DNA of 64,000 nucleotides from Nilaparvata lugens (Eukaryota; Arthropoda; Insecta; Hemiptera; Delphacidae): positions 11,647,729 to 11,711,728 of the forward strand of contig NC_052511.1 in assembly GCF_014356525.2 (NCBI RefSeq), in the 5' to 3' direction. The notes under the pieces are model-generated. The model saw only the letters and a list, made by a program, of their open reading frames with translations. It did no database searches and was not told the DNA's origin. Positions 22,860-33,913 of the stretch are shown here, one piece after another. How positions within the stretch are numbered: position 1 is the stretch's first letter; each line of letters opens with the position of its first letter. A program made the translations under genes and the position numbers.

Positions 22860-23526
22860 ATTATGAAGGAAAGAATTGAGAAAAACATGTAAGGGATAGG
22901 AATACAGGAATTGCGCACCATCACATCTTAATAACTGAGCTGATTAACATGAAATCTTGCATATTCATTCTCAATTCACCGAGGATGGTTATAGGCTGAT
23001 TTTCAGTTCTGCAAGATTTCAGTCTATCAAGTTTACAATTCTTCAGGTTCTTAGTAAGTCAAATTTTCACTTTGTGATACCTTTCTTGAGCCTGTCTATA
23101 ATAATCTATCTATCTCTCTTCTATAATTATCATAAATGAAAGAATCGATTCATACAAGTACGGGATAGATAATACAGAAATAGCGCATCATCACGTCTGA
23201 ACTACTGAACTAATCAGCTTGAAATTTTGCATGAAGATTATTAATTTACCGAGGATGGTTATAGGTGTTTTCATTTTTGTTGATCAATTATTTACTATTA
23301 TTCTAATAATTAAAACAAATCCAATCACTTTATGATAATAATTTTACATAAAATACATGCGCAAAGGAATCGATTTCCCATTGTTGATCATATGTGATTG
23401 TATCTACAGATGAATAAATAAATTATTACAATTGTTGATACTTTCATTATCAGCATGAAACTATAAACTAAATTAAATTAATTTGTGATTTGAACAGACC
23501 CTTGCGAAGCACGGGTTACCCACTAG
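22860..23526 (+). mobile_element. Helitron-like non-autonomous element, 3' end visible
   Basis: The right end reads CCCTTGCGAAGCACGGG, a stem-loop with one mismatch, then TTACCCACTAG followed by T at 23527. A hairpin a few bases before a terminal CTRR, inserted next to T, is the standard Helitron 3' end. The body holds two diverged direct copies (22885-23060 and 23130-23290) of a block containing ATCACGTC, ACTTGAAATTTTGCAT and GAGGATGGTTATAGG, which also occurs at 18240-18430. The 5' TC end was not located, so the left boundary is approximate. No Rep/helicase coding. Confidence 0.6.
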
Positions 23527-23615
23527 TATAACATACCTAAGTCGCAATGAACCGTTCTCTCTAGTGTACTAGAGATTCAACTGTCATTGTATATTGAATG
23601 ACTTGAAAACACAAT

Positions 23616-23740
23616 CAGGAGTAATGTAAGCATTCCGCCTTGCATGAAAATGACTGACTCGACAAAAATAATGATGATGCATTGCTTATTGTGTCATGCC
23701 GGTGATTTACATGCAATGCGGTTTGCCTACATTACTCCTG
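23616..23740. mobile_element. 125-bp MITE
   Basis: CAGGAGTAATGTAAGCATTC followed by CGCCTTGCATG on the left mirrors CATGCAATGCGG with CCTACATTACTCCTG on the right (about 31-bp TIRs with four mismatches). No target duplication seen. Confidence 0.7.
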
Positions 23741-24625
23741 CTGAGTGAATACTGCGAAGGTACAGCTAATTAGTGAGTTGTTTGAGGGATTCCAAGCTGA
23801 ATTCTCAGACAAATAAATAAATTCACTTGAACTTTCATCACAAGATCTCTTTGATGAAAGAGAATAGAATACTATCGCTAGTGTACTCACTAGTACAGTA
23901 CATAAATGAATCAAATAATCCATTTACAGAATCTTTAGAAAGATTTAGCAATCTTAAAATAAGAATTTATAACATAAATTCATTCAATAGAATAAAGAAT
24001 CAATAGATTAAAGAATCAACAGCTGCTAGATTTTACTATATTTATCCGTAGAAAGATGATGTTCATGAGAGCGTTTTGATGAGTAGCTACAATACAGTAA
24101 AGCCAATTGTTTACTAGCTACAGTATTTCCCACTTTCATTCTCATTTCCATTTTCTGTGTGAGATCTGTATAGACTAATATTTGATACGACTTTGTCTTT
24201 GATACGAGGTTTGGAACCGTTTTGTTTGTACCTCTTTTTCGTATCTCTTCTATCACTTAGTAAAATGACTGGAAGCCGATTGACCTCCTATTCTAAGTAA
24301 ATTTGATGAACTGTTTGATTAAACTGTCAGTATATAATCAAAACACATTAAGGTTATTCTATGTTATAGTGTTTTTCTCAAATTGATGATAATAATCATT
24401 CAACTTATCTTTCGAAGCTTCATTTTTAAATTTGCCCAATTGCTTTAATTGGCAAATAACATCCCATGTTTTGAATATAAAATATTTTCGTTTAGCATCC
24501 TCGATTGGAAATAATTGATTGAATCTTCTATTAATATTTTCACAATTCATTATTGATATCGTATTATTAGAAGTAAAATGAGATATCTTTGGCATTCAAT
24601 CAATCGTTATAACTAACTTATTGAT
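23741..24625. other. Intergenic, nothing identified
   Basis: Minus-strand frames of 60-80 codons (23732-24595) show no recognisable domain. Confidence 0.35.
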
Positions 24626-24880
24626 AATGTTATTGATGTGATTGACAATCGTTATAATTAATTGTTATAACTAACTCAATCATTATAATCAATCAACTCA
24701 ATCGTTATAATCAATCGTTATAACTAACTCATTGATCAATGTTTTATCATCAATGTTATTGATGTGATTGGCAATCGTTATAATCAATTGTTATAACTAA
24801 CTCAATCATTATAACCAATCAACTCAATCGTTATAACTAAACCATTGATCGATGTTTTATCATCAATGTTATTGAAATAA
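24600..24880. repeat. Nested tandem repeat built on TCGTTATAACTAA
   Basis: GTTATTGATGTGATTG starts at 24629 and 24755, giving a 126-bp unit present about twice. Inside each unit, AATCGTTATAA, ACTAACTCA and AATCAATCAACTCA recur as shorter sub-repeats. The second unit has lost one sub-repeat. Confidence 0.75.
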
Positions 24881-24914
24881 TTACATTTCTCCTATTTCTA
24901 TTTTTTGTTTGCAG

Positions 24915-25024
24915 CTCCTTTGACGAAGTACCACGCCATTTCTAAACCAGTGGAGACGCCAGAAATGAATTATCATGCCACGATCTTCCAACTTCCCTTT
25001 TCTCGAGTTGAAATCCATTTTTGA
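24915..25024 (+). other. Candidate terminal coding exon
   Basis: A strong acceptor-like sequence (pyrimidine run then TTTGTTTGCAG, 24904-24914) is followed by an open frame of 36 codons, beginning PLTKYHAISKPVETPEMNYH and ending at TGA 25022-25024. The region up to 25200 is less AT-rich than its surroundings. I do not recognise the peptide and find no partner exon, so this may be chance. Confidence 0.18.
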
Positions 25025-25745
25025 AATTCCATCGTATATTCTAAAAGGGGAACACCCCTGCGATGAATTATTACCGCTGGCAGGAGCTACAGGACATCGT
25101 ATATCATTGAGGGCAGCCATGTTGATTTGTGATGCCAAATGCATGCTGGGACGCCATTAAAATTTCTATTCAAGTTTACCGCCATCTTAAAATGGGTATT
25201 TGGAGGGTGAGACATGGGACTCAATAGATTAATGCGTTGATGGAAACGGATGACTGATGTAAATTTACACGTCTTCAAAGTGAACATAATCCTTCTCAAA
25301 ACTGTGCAATTTTTTCAAGAGTGAACATTCATCTTGATGATTTGAAGATAGATTTTGAATTGACATTACATTTCACTCAACTCACTTTCATCACTTTAAT
25401 TTGCTTGTTATCAATATGGTATTTGTTTTTCAATCTTATACTAATTCTATGACAAAAGAGTTAGCAGAATTTTACATTCTGAGCCAGCCCATTTTGATAT
25501 AATATTGTTCATTGAAGAGTTCATTTGTTCGAATCTTGGATATTAAGAGTATATCATCTGAATCGAGATTCGTATTTAGACAATTCGCCAAAACCTGGAA
25601 TCTCAGTTCCATGAGCAACGTGTTTTCTTGAGCTCCATAATAAAATATTTTTCATTCGATGAAGCAGTTTCGTGATTGAACATGACATCCACATACTAAG
25701 CGTTTTGAACGAAAAAATAAAACATCTTGAATTCGAAAACAACTT
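25025..25745. other. Intergenic, nothing identified
   Basis: Overlapping frames on both strands in 24881-25300 reflect higher GC. No other feature seen. Confidence 0.3.
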
Positions 25746-25922
25746 CGGGAAACTTCTCAATTATTTTAGCCAGATAATTCCTTAACGGAAATCCGAATTG
25801 ATGCTATCAATCACCCCAAAGGATTCTGCTACTACAAAATATTGTTAACATTACAGGTAGGAGAAAATTCGTTGAGAAATACTATCAACTTCTCAATTAT
25901 TTTAGTCTGATAATCCCTTAAC

Positions 25923-26720
25923 TTTTTCTTCTTCTTTCAAACATGGATTAGGCTATTGCCTGTTCCAACTCACATTCAGCTTGTAATAAGAATGAAGAAA
26001 TAATAATAAATAAAATCTATAAATTAATAACATCAATATAATCTAATCTAATATCATCACTATCATCATACGCATCACTACAATCTACTGTTTTTATTTT
26101 TCAATAAATATAATGATCATTGCCAACTTTTTCGTGGCCTGCCTATGTCTCTTTTGCCTACCGGTTTATACTTGTAAATTCTGTGAGGAAGCCTATCAGC
26201 TGACATTCGTTCCACATGCTCTTTCCATTGCTGACGATAAGATGCAACTCTCTCATTCAGGCAGAAGATATCCAGCTCTTTCCGTATATCCTCATTCCTG
26301 ATGTGATCTCTTCTGTCACAGCCCTTAGTTCTGCAAAGAAATCTCATCTCAGCTGCCTGTACTTTACTCTCAGATGGCTTTGATGTTACCCACGATTCAC
26401 TACCATAGAGTAGTAGTGGAGCTGCCATTGTCTTATAAAATTTCATTATCGTGCTTGTGGTAGCTTTCTTCCCCAATGTCCTACTGATACTTCCACAAAT
26501 CATTTGGAATCTTCCTACCTTCTTCTCTACATCCAATTCATCTTTATAACCAATTTCACAACTTAGATAATTATGTGAACTGAGACACCTGCTCCAATAC
26601 CTTGTTGTCTATCACAATCTTCGATCTTATTGGGTACTTTCCTTTAAAAGCCATGATTTGGTTTTCTCCTTTGATATCTTGAAATCATATTCTTTACAAA
26701 TTTCATGCAGGACTATAAAA
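25923..26720 (-). mobile_element. 5'-truncated RTE-like LINE with 11-bp target duplication
   Basis: AATCCCTTAAC occurs directly before (25912-25922) and directly after (26721-26731) the element. On the minus strand it starts in degraded RT-proximal coding (26540-26715, recognisable LxxICKEYDFKIS), passes through the C-terminal ORF2 block (26117-26536) and a short 3' untranslated region with GGAACAGGCAATAGCCTAAT, and ends in GAAGAAGAAAAA. Truncated 5' end, tail and target duplication are the hallmarks of target-primed reverse transcription. Confidence 0.85.
26117..26536 (-). pseudogene. LINE ORF2 C-terminal fragment
   Basis: About 139 residues on the minus strand: VEKKVGRFQMICGSISRTLG, FYKTMAAPLLLYGSESWV, AAEMRFLCRTKGCDRRDHIR, NEDIRKEL, and GRPRKSW at the end. 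Same architecture as the fragment at 14480-15060 but a different copy, with the YGSE-W motif better preserved. Upstream coding continues with frameshifts and stops, so it is inactive. Confidence 0.8.
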
Positions 26721-26899
26721 AATCCCTTAACAAAAATTCAAATTGATGCTACCACCCCACCAAGACTTCTGTAGACAGCTGAGACTCTCCAAGACAGCTG
26801 ATTGATGCAACCACCCCAAAGAATTCTGCTACTGAATATTGATAACATTACATCTAGTATAAAATTCGATGAGAAATACTATCAAAAATCGATAATCGA

Positions 26900-27915
26900 T
26901 TCCAATTTGGATTTTGGTTTAATAATTTATCATATCGATAAATTCTCCCCAATGTTATTGTAGAACATACAAACAGACGGACAACGACTTTGGCCTTCAG
27001 TAAGTCAAAAGTCAGCATTTGAAAAGATGACATGTGACATTTATTGTTCCATATATCAATAATATCATCGAAGATTAGGAGGTTATGTTGAAAAAAACAT
27101 CCAATATAGATGCATGGTGATAGAAAGATTCGTTATAAATATTTTCAAGAGATTCCAGTTTCACGAGATTCAGAGGTTTGCATATTCTTATCCCTGATTT
27201 TTTTCTCACCTTAAGGTTATTGAATCTACTAAGAGGGTGAGGGTGAATGGCATAGATCTATTAGGGAGCCGTGTGAATTGGAACATATTTACATCTGCCG
27301 TCATAAAAGTCCAAATCTTAAGGATACTAAGTAGACCAGTTGTACTCCCAATCACACTGTGAATAGAGTGATAATAATTCATTCCAGAATTATGTTGTTG
27401 AAGTGAAACGTTATAAATACGTTCCCGAGCTTGCAGAAAATTGATATGACCAATAATAGAATGAGTTTCCCTTCTCCGTTTTTCTATTGAAATGTTTGAA
27501 AAAGATCATTCTATAAATCATTGGTACCACAATGAGACCGTTTTTGGAATTATTTATGGACTTTTAACTGCAGTTTGTGATGTATCACGCTTTTTGGAAT
27601 TATTAAATTAACAGCTATCAGCATTGAACGGATTTTGAAAATGAGTATCATTTATGCTTTCATGCCCTTTAATTTTATATAGTTAATAGTCTTGTATTCA
27701 AAACGATTCAAAGTTTAAACTTAGAGAAGTTCCAGCTGAGAATTTGCTTGACTCATTCTATCAGTTAACTTAGTTCGGACTTTATATCATTTTGAATACA
27801 AGCCATAGAATCAAAAGTACACTTCCACGCAACACAATATGGGATGGATGTATTTATTAACATTTATTAACAATTATTGAGAAATTTATCATCGATTTCA
27901 GCCCTAAGAAATATA
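26900..27915. other. Intergenic, nothing identified
   Basis: No gene or repeat recognised. Confidence 0.35.
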
Positions 27916-27921
27916 GCATGA

Positions 27922-28378
27922 CTAGCCGTCAGGCTCGCTTCCCTCGCCATATCCGTCTAGCCAGGGGGCTCCGCCCCCTGGACCCCCGACTGGATCGTCC
28001 AGGAATGAGATCCGCAGGCTCGCTTCGTTCGCCTGCATTTTTCATTTGGGCATTTTTATCATATGCTAGAACAATCCAGTCGGGGGTCCAGACTAAACGT
28101 CTGGCTAAACGGATATGGCGAGCGAAGCGAGCCTGACTGCTACTAATATAATATTCCCAGGATTGAAGTAGCAGTGACCAATCAATTTTTCCGCGATAAA
28201 TGAATTTAAATCTTCAACTTGAACCCTTAGAGTTAAAATATTGCCAAAAGATTTCTTAGTGCGCCTCTAAAGGGCCAACTGAACATACCTACCAAATTTG
28301 AACGTTTTTGGTCCGGTAGATTTTTGGTTATGCGAGTAAGTGAGTGAGTGAGTCAGTCAGTGAGTGAGTGCCATTTCG

Positions 28379-28451
<73 letters not shown>
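27922..28451 (-). mobile_element. Helitron-like element with both termini
   Basis: Read on the minus strand it starts TCTATATATATA next to a flanking A (28452) and ends GACGGCTAG next to a flanking T (27921): the A|TC...CTAG|T signature of Helitrons. The 3' end is preceded by the hairpin-forming GGCGAGGGAAGCGAGCCTGA. Inside are a GGGGGCTCCGCCCCC palindrome, a GCAGGC...GCCTGC hairpin at 28012-28034, an oppositely oriented second copy of the terminal hairpin (28085-28140), and ACTCACTCACTGACTGACTC near the 5' end. Related copies at 41330-42150, 43783-44690 and 45201-45817. Confidence 0.65.
28384..28449. repeat. (TA)n microsatellite
   Basis: About 32 TA units with one interruption, inside the 5' end of the Helitron-like element. 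Confidence 0.95.
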
Positions 28452-28640
28452 TACATGTATTCTAGGTTTGTATGATTGGAAAATCGATTACATCTGTTTG
28501 AACTCTCTCAGTTATAACGTGTAAGATCTTGAAAGATTGAGAGAGAAATAGTATATCTCTCATAATTTTAGAAGCTATACTTACTTCATTAATTTGAAGA
28601 CTAATATTATTTGAAGACTGATCAAGGACTATAGTCCGGT

Positions 28641-28783
28641 GCACTAAGCCCGGTTATAATTCAATCGTTATAATCTCACTAGATTCAATCAAAGAAGCCT
28701 TCTTATCTGGAAAGCATTCTCTGATTGGTTCTCGTGATATTAATCACGATTAAAATTCAACCAGCTTTTGTACAACCAGCACT
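28641..28783. mobile_element. ~150-bp palindromic MITE (copy 1)
   Basis: CCGGTTATAATTCAATCGTT at the left and ATTCAACCAGCTTTTGTACA ACCAGCAC at the right are diverged TIRs, with CTCTGATTGGTTCTCGTGAT in the right arm. Same family as 28827-28980, 32901-33051 and 38001-38130. Confidence 0.7.
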
Positions 28784-28826
28784 ATAATATTACTTCTCTG
28801 TATAATTTTATACTAAATTTCTCGAG

Positions 28827-28980
28827 CCCGGTTGCACAGAAGCCTGTTGAGTTGAATTTTAATCATTATCAAATTCACGAGAAACAATTAGAAAAAGCTT
28901 TTTTTGAAGAAGGTTTTTCTGATTGGTTCTCTTGGAATTGATCCTGGTTTAAATTCAACAGGCTCTTGTTCAACCGGCAC
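28827..28980. mobile_element. ~150-bp palindromic MITE (copy 2)
   Basis: CCCGGTTGCACAGAAGCCTG...CAGGCTCTTGTTCAACCGG, with TTTCTGATTGGTTCTC mirrored by GAGAAACAATTAGAAAAAG. Only 43 bases from copy 1, in the same orientation. Confidence 0.75.
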
Positions 28981-29228
28981 TCAGTGTTTCAGCTGTTGAA
29001 AGCCAAATTTTATTCAGTTTCTATTGAGATACTTTTCACTCCTGAGAAGAAGTTACTCGAAGCTTCTTCACGACTTGCTATAGACTAATGAAGAAACTCA
29101 TCAGGAGAGTTAAACGCCAAGAGAAACGCCAAACGCTGAAATAATCTCATATTAGATGATAACGACTTGATATTACCAAAACTAACAATAATTGATTAGA
29201 ACAATCTTAGCATATCTGAATATATATT

Positions 29229-29573
29229 ATGGGTATTCACAATGTTGAAGTTAGCTGGCTAAGTCAAGCTATTCGCTAACTCCAGCTATTTGCTGAGTCT
29301 CTGTTAACACAATGCTATAGTGGTACGTTAGAAAAAATTAACAGACGAGATAGCAGATAGCGCAGGTTTGAGTCCACTAACTGTAGCAATCTCTGTTAAA
29401 ACGGCAGTAATATGTTTATAATCTTACTTTTGAGATATAATAAATGTTGAGTTAGACAAATTATCCGCTTGGATCGCTACTGCAGTTAGCTAATAGCAGA
29501 TGGTTTTAGATGGGGCGTTCACAATCCAGAGTTATCAAATAGCACTTTAGCTGGTTTTGTTGTGAATACCCCT
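29229..29573. mobile_element. 345-bp MITE
   Basis: TGGGTATTCACAATGTTG and TTGTTGTGAATACCCC are inverted ends, with GTTAGCTGG mirrored by TTAGCTGG further in. Words for GCTATTTGCTGA and GTTAGCTAATAGC recur inside. A degraded relative lies at 33286-33437. Confidence 0.6.
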
Positions 29574-29584
29574 AGTGTGGCGAA

Positions 29585-30008
29585 ACCCTTCAATTGGCAA
29601 TATGCTGTTAACCAATGAAGGTTGATATCTACTGTCATTGGCCGAGGCTAATGACCAAAAATGGCGAATCTAGTTATCCAAATATGGTTATGCGAACATA
29701 AAATGAAATTATTTGTCCGAGATGTTATTTTTCTTCCTATATTTTCTGTTTTAGTGTTTGTGTTTTCTAATTAACTGATTTTAAAATAGTATATCCATCT
29801 ATTCTAACTCATAATTATCCATTAAATGGATGAATGGTACCAATTTTTGGTACCGTTAGTTTTCTAAGTTCGTCTTCTTTTGTTGTTGTTCAACGGTCCT
29901 CATGACCATATTTAAAATAATTGGGCTGGACAAGTCTTGTTTCGACCAATGACAGTCGAGCTCGACCTTCATTGGTTGACAGCTAATGGCCAATCGTAAG
30001 GCTTCATC
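29585..30008. mobile_element. Inverted-repeat element with ~60-bp arms
   Basis: Left arm CAATTGGCAATATGCTGTTA with ACCAATGAAGGTTGATATC and TGTCATTGGCCGAGG; right arm, reversed, CGATTGGCCATTAGCTGTCA with ACCAATGAAGGTCGAGCTC and TGTCATTGGTCG. About 300 bases of non-coding DNA between. Related elements at 46990-47165 and a lone arm at 7961-8065. Homology with the 47-kb copy continues past the right arm to about 30120. Confidence 0.7.
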
Positions 30009-30129
30009 CATACTATTCACTATATCATAGTCTGTTGCTCAATGTTCAAGATTTCAGTCTACTACAGATTGATAATGTTCTAACAACCGAGAGTATTATC
30101 TCAGATTGTTTTAATTATTAGTGGTTTTG

Positions 30130-30980
30130 ACAATATAAAGTCGTTTTCATACAATATAAATTTAATGTCTTTCACAAAAACACAGAAGGATTCTCATATT
30201 CTCAATGAAATACAGTTGTGATTTAAAATATACCTTTGAGGTGGAATTTTGTCATTGGAAATATCATCGAATCAATCATATCTGGAATAAATGGGAATTA
30301 TAAGGATTGTATATTTTTAGACACAATTCTGGGATTTATTTTACTCTTCAATAAATCACAGGTCTGGAAAATTCTATTCTATCTTTGCTTCTAAATATTT
30401 AGGAAATAATAAATACTTCATTCCATTCTTGATGGTAGGCAAGTCATTTCCCCTCCAATCGTTAATCTTAATCCCAGATTCCTCCATCGGAAAAACCTAG
30501 GGTGACTTTTAGAGATCTCCTACTGGTCATAGCGATGAAGTAGAGAAGAAGACCCTCCTGATAAGACTTTAATCAATTCAAGGCTCTATTTTATGACTTG
30601 ATAGAGTTGATGGCATTTGCATTAATTTCAAGCTTGGTTACCAAGCCATGTCATAAAGAAATACTACTGCAGCAATCAAAAATTCTGGTAACGCATATTC
30701 ATACTGTTAGTCTGGAAATATTCAGATCGTTAGAAAATTCTTATTGCTTAATTGCAGATACTTTTATCATCTTAGGAATGGTATTCAATTGAATTATTTA
30801 TTGTTCATCGAGCCAATTTGGAAAATTCTAAACTCTCATGAAAATTTGTATTTGAACAATAAGTTAATGTAAGTTACGTCAACTTCAGAGTTCTATTTAG
30901 TTAACTTTTAAATATTTCTTATCAATTTAATCAATGATCCTTCTAGCTATTATGACTATTGAATATCTATCATAATATTA
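30130..30980. other. Intergenic, nothing identified
   Basis: No gene supported; the frame at 30598-30792 has no recognised motif. Confidence 0.35.
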
Positions 30981-30984
30981 TGAA

Positions 30985-31339
30985 TGCTTGGAAAGTTGAT
31001 TTCATCTGATTTACTTTTCAATCAATATAGAAGTTTGAACCGATAGTTCCCATACCTATTCAACAATATTCTTCTAAATTTGAGTCAAAATAGAATAGCT
31101 AGTCTCTAATTAGGTGTCATAATAGTATTTGAATAATAATAACAATAATACATGTTTGGAGAGTAATTTTCATCTAATTTAGTTCTCAATCAATATAGAA
31201 GGTATATTAGATGATATTGAATCTATTTAACTTTAAAAACTTTACAAAAAATAAATATAATTATGCTACTGCACTTGACTAAAATACATACATCAAAATT
31301 AGGGAACTATTGATAATAATAATAATAATAATAATAATA

Positions 31340-31374
<35 letters not shown>

Positions 31375-31830
31375 TAATAATAATAGTAATAATAAAATTT
31401 TGGCTCTACTGGCAAAAGTAACACTTGAGCGCCAGTAGTGAGTTCAATTGAAAAGTAATTATATAATAATTACTTATGATAATTAATATTTGATAATAAT
31501 TACTTATAATAATTAATATTATGTACATGTGCAAGAACAAGAGAGTACAAGTTGAAAAAGTTAAGCTGCTATTAAACGAAATTGAAAGAAATAGAATAAA
31601 AATAATTGAATTGAAAGAACATTGACAACAAAAAAGTAATCAAGTAATATTGATAATGCTTAATAACAATAATGAATGTTTGGAGAGTAATTTTCATCTA
31701 ATTTAGACCTCAAGCAACATAGGAGGCTGAACCAATAGCTCAGACCTTCTTGAACAATATTCTTCTTGATTTAAGTCAAAATAGAATAGCTTATGAGTCT
31801 CTAACTAGGTGCAATAATAGAAATGAAAAA
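30985..31830 (+). repeat. Three dispersed-in-tandem copies of a ~145-bp unit
   Basis: ATGTTTGGAGAGTAATTTTC, ATCTAATTTAG, CAATCAATATAGAAG, CAATATTCTTCT and AAGTCAAAATAGAATAGC recur in order at 30985-31130, partly at 31150-31205, and at 31672-31830. A microsatellite and unrelated AT-rich DNA separate the second and third copies. Confidence 0.65.
31311..31397. repeat. (AAT)n microsatellite
   Basis: About 28 AAT units with two one-base phase slips and one AGT. Confidence 0.95.
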
Positions 31831-32579
31831 CTGTTCTTTGTGCAACAATCAATTCTATTTGATAATGAGAATATAATGTTTGAGTACTGTGAAATTCCAA
31901 GAGAGATGGAGAAGTTTGAGCGAGCTAATGTTAGAAAGAGATAAAATGTTGACAGGAGGATCGAGTAACAAAAAATGAATGAGGGCTATTAGAATAAGAT
32001 GAATGTCCCCATAAACTAATTACGACTCTCATTTATTGGCTGTTACATTGTTACGCGGCAACCAATAAACTTGGATCTTGTAAATAAAATGTGTCTTCCT
32101 CAAAAAGTATGGGTGGCGAACTTGAGGATTTCTAGAAACCCCTTTCATGTGATACGATATAGCACAGCTTTGTTGTGTGATGTGGTTATAAAGTAATGAA
32201 AATGGCATTAAACCCACCCAATCCGTTCCAGTATTGTGGAAAACTTTTGTAGAGTCTCATTCTAGTGGAGTCACCTAGACTTATCCTCGTTTCTGCATGA
32301 GATTTTATGTCACCTTGTTTTGTTGAGTGTTTGGAAATTTGAAACTTGTAGGGGTAAAGTGATCACAGGTAGGGTCAACAGTTGATCAGGTGATCCAGTT
32401 TGCTTCTACACATCGATGCGAAGGGAACTGGACTACGATAAAGGTAGGAGAGTATGATAAGTTTTGTATCAATTGATAAAATTAATGTCATAAAATTAAT
32501 GTGATAAAATAACTTAGCCTATTGATATATTGATAGATCATTAATCCTTGCGACTTTTGAGGATTTATGATCTGAAGTC
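31831..32579. other. Intergenic, nothing identified
   Basis: No gene or repeat recognised. The + frame through 31750-31944 lies in repeat-derived DNA. Confidence 0.35.
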
Positions 32580-32581
32580 TA

Positions 32582-32749
32582 AAGGTACGTACAGATATAC
32601 GCGCCGCGAACATGAGCAATTCACTTTTAATCAGCTGATTATATCTGTTTTTTTACAGAAACGGTAAGATATACAGATATAAAAAGCTTGGCATCAGCTG
32701 ATTGAAAATGAATTGCTCATGTTCGCTGCGCGTAAACCTGTACGCACCT
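32582..32749. mobile_element. 168-bp MITE with TA target duplication
   Basis: AAGGTACGTACAGATATACG with CGCCGCGAACATGAGCAATT on the left mirrors AATTGCTCATGTTCGCTGCG and CCTGTACGCACCT on the right. TA flanks both ends (32580-32581, 32750-32751). An inner ATCAGCTGAT is mirrored too. Non-coding; Tc1/mariner-type by its TA target. Confidence 0.85.
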
Positions 32750-32900
32750 TAAGATGTCCCTAAAGTTTAAAATTTTTAAGTTTAAGTTTTGTTTGTCCAA
32801 GTTGGAACTTAAAGTAAAAAACTAAACTAAGGGACTAAAAGGTCCTTTTTAGACGGCGACCACTTGAAAGTTGAAACTTAAAAGCAGTGTAAAGTCTAAT

Positions 32901-33051
32901 CCCAGGTTGTACAAAAGCCGGTTAAATTACAATCGTGATTAATTTCACGAGCACCAATCAGAGAACCTTTTTTCAAAAAACTGGCTTCCTTGATTGGTTC
33001 TTGTGAAATTAATCATGATTAAGATTCAACCAGCTTTTGTGCAACCGGCAC
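32901..33051. mobile_element. ~150-bp palindromic MITE (copy 3)
   Basis: CAGGTTGTACAAAAGCCGGT with AATCGTGATTAATTTCACGA mirrors TTGTGAAATTAATCATGATT and CAGCTTTTGTGCAACCGGCA; almost the whole element is one hairpin. Confidence 0.8.
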
Positions 33052-33285
33052 TGAAGGTGCGAACAGAACAAGTAAGTCGCGGTGAAGATCGATGAAACTA
33101 TGCAGCTCTTCAATAATAGAATTATTTGGAGTCATTGATATAGATTTGATAGATATAGCTATGAAAGGTCGATAGCGTGCTGAAATCTATACACATCACG
33201 TGACCGTTTTGCTTGTACCCTAGAGATGCAAACAGAACTAGTGTGATGGAGATTCTGTTTCGATTGATACCACTAATATTCCATC

Positions 33286-33437
33286 AATAGGGTATGTTGG
33301 ATTTAGATGAGTTATTCATTAACTCCTGCTATTTGCTGACTTAATGCTACAGTAGATCATCACAAAAGATAAAGCAGTTGATTCAAATTAGCAGAAAACT
33401 CGACTTAGCTGGATATCTTGAGATTGTCAATACCCCT
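33286..33437. mobile_element. Degraded relative of the 29229 MITE
   Basis: TAGGGTATGTTG on the left and TTGTCAATACCCCTA on the right, with GCTATTTGCTGACTTAATGC resembling the interior of 29229-29573. Confidence 0.4.
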
Positions 33438-33680
33438 AATGTTAATAAAAGAAACATTTGAATGTTATCCTGGTGAACGGGAGTCGAGACGTAACCGTAC
33501 TGTTCATACTCAAACTTTACAATGTGTGAGTGTATTGTGTCACTTGAAGGTCGATGGCGATCGTGAAGTGAATTGCACTGAAAGCTGGATATTGATCATT
33601 GATATCTGAAACATTGAAGGGTTCGTACCCTTAAGAATTGATCAAGATGCATAATATCATGCAATTTCATGCAATACAAT

Positions 33681-33901
33681 AATAATAATAATAATGAAAT
33701 TCGTATGGCTTTTATTGGTTTGAGCCTTCAATGGGCCTCACGACTGTCATACTTCAGCCGGGACCGACAGTTTAACGTGCCCATCCGATAACACGGGAGT
33801 GACCTGTTCAAAAACTTTTGGCTCTGATTGGGGTTTGAACCCGGGATCTATAGGTTGTTGCTACGCTAGCACTCTATCCACTAGACCACAGATCACTCCG
33901 T
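33681..33901 (-). mobile_element. tRNA-derived SINE with 12-bp target duplication
   Basis: ATGCAATACAAT flanks the element exactly (33669-33680 and 33902-33913). On the minus strand a Pol III A box, TGGTCTAGTGGATAGAGTGC (33869-33888), and B box, GGGTTCAAACCCC (33830-33842), form a tRNA-like head. The body contains TGGGCACGTTAAACTGTCGG TCCCGGCTG, a block I associate with insect tRNA SINEs, and the element ends in (ATT)n. All parts of a complete SINE are present; it may be a recent insertion. Confidence 0.88.
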
Positions 33902-33913
33902 ATGCAATACAAT

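Larger units (their letters stand above)
25750..26895. repeat. ~137-bp tandem repeat split by a LINE insertion
   Basis: CTCAATTATTTTAGCCAGAT with TTCCTTAAC, TTGATGCTATCAATCACCCC and GAGAAATACTATCAA (25754-25889) recurs starting at 25890 as CTCAATTATTTTAGTCTGAT with TCCCTTAAC, and after the LINE continues at 26721 with TTGATGCTACCACCCC, then TTGATGCAACCACCCCAAAG and GAGAAATACTATCAAA to 26895. The LINE at 25923-26720 splits the second unit. Confidence 0.7.

Noticed and set aside
24600..24880. Regularly spaced short repeats resembling a CRISPR array
   Set aside because: The units are contiguous diverged sub-repeats without uniform unique spacers, in a eukaryotic context.
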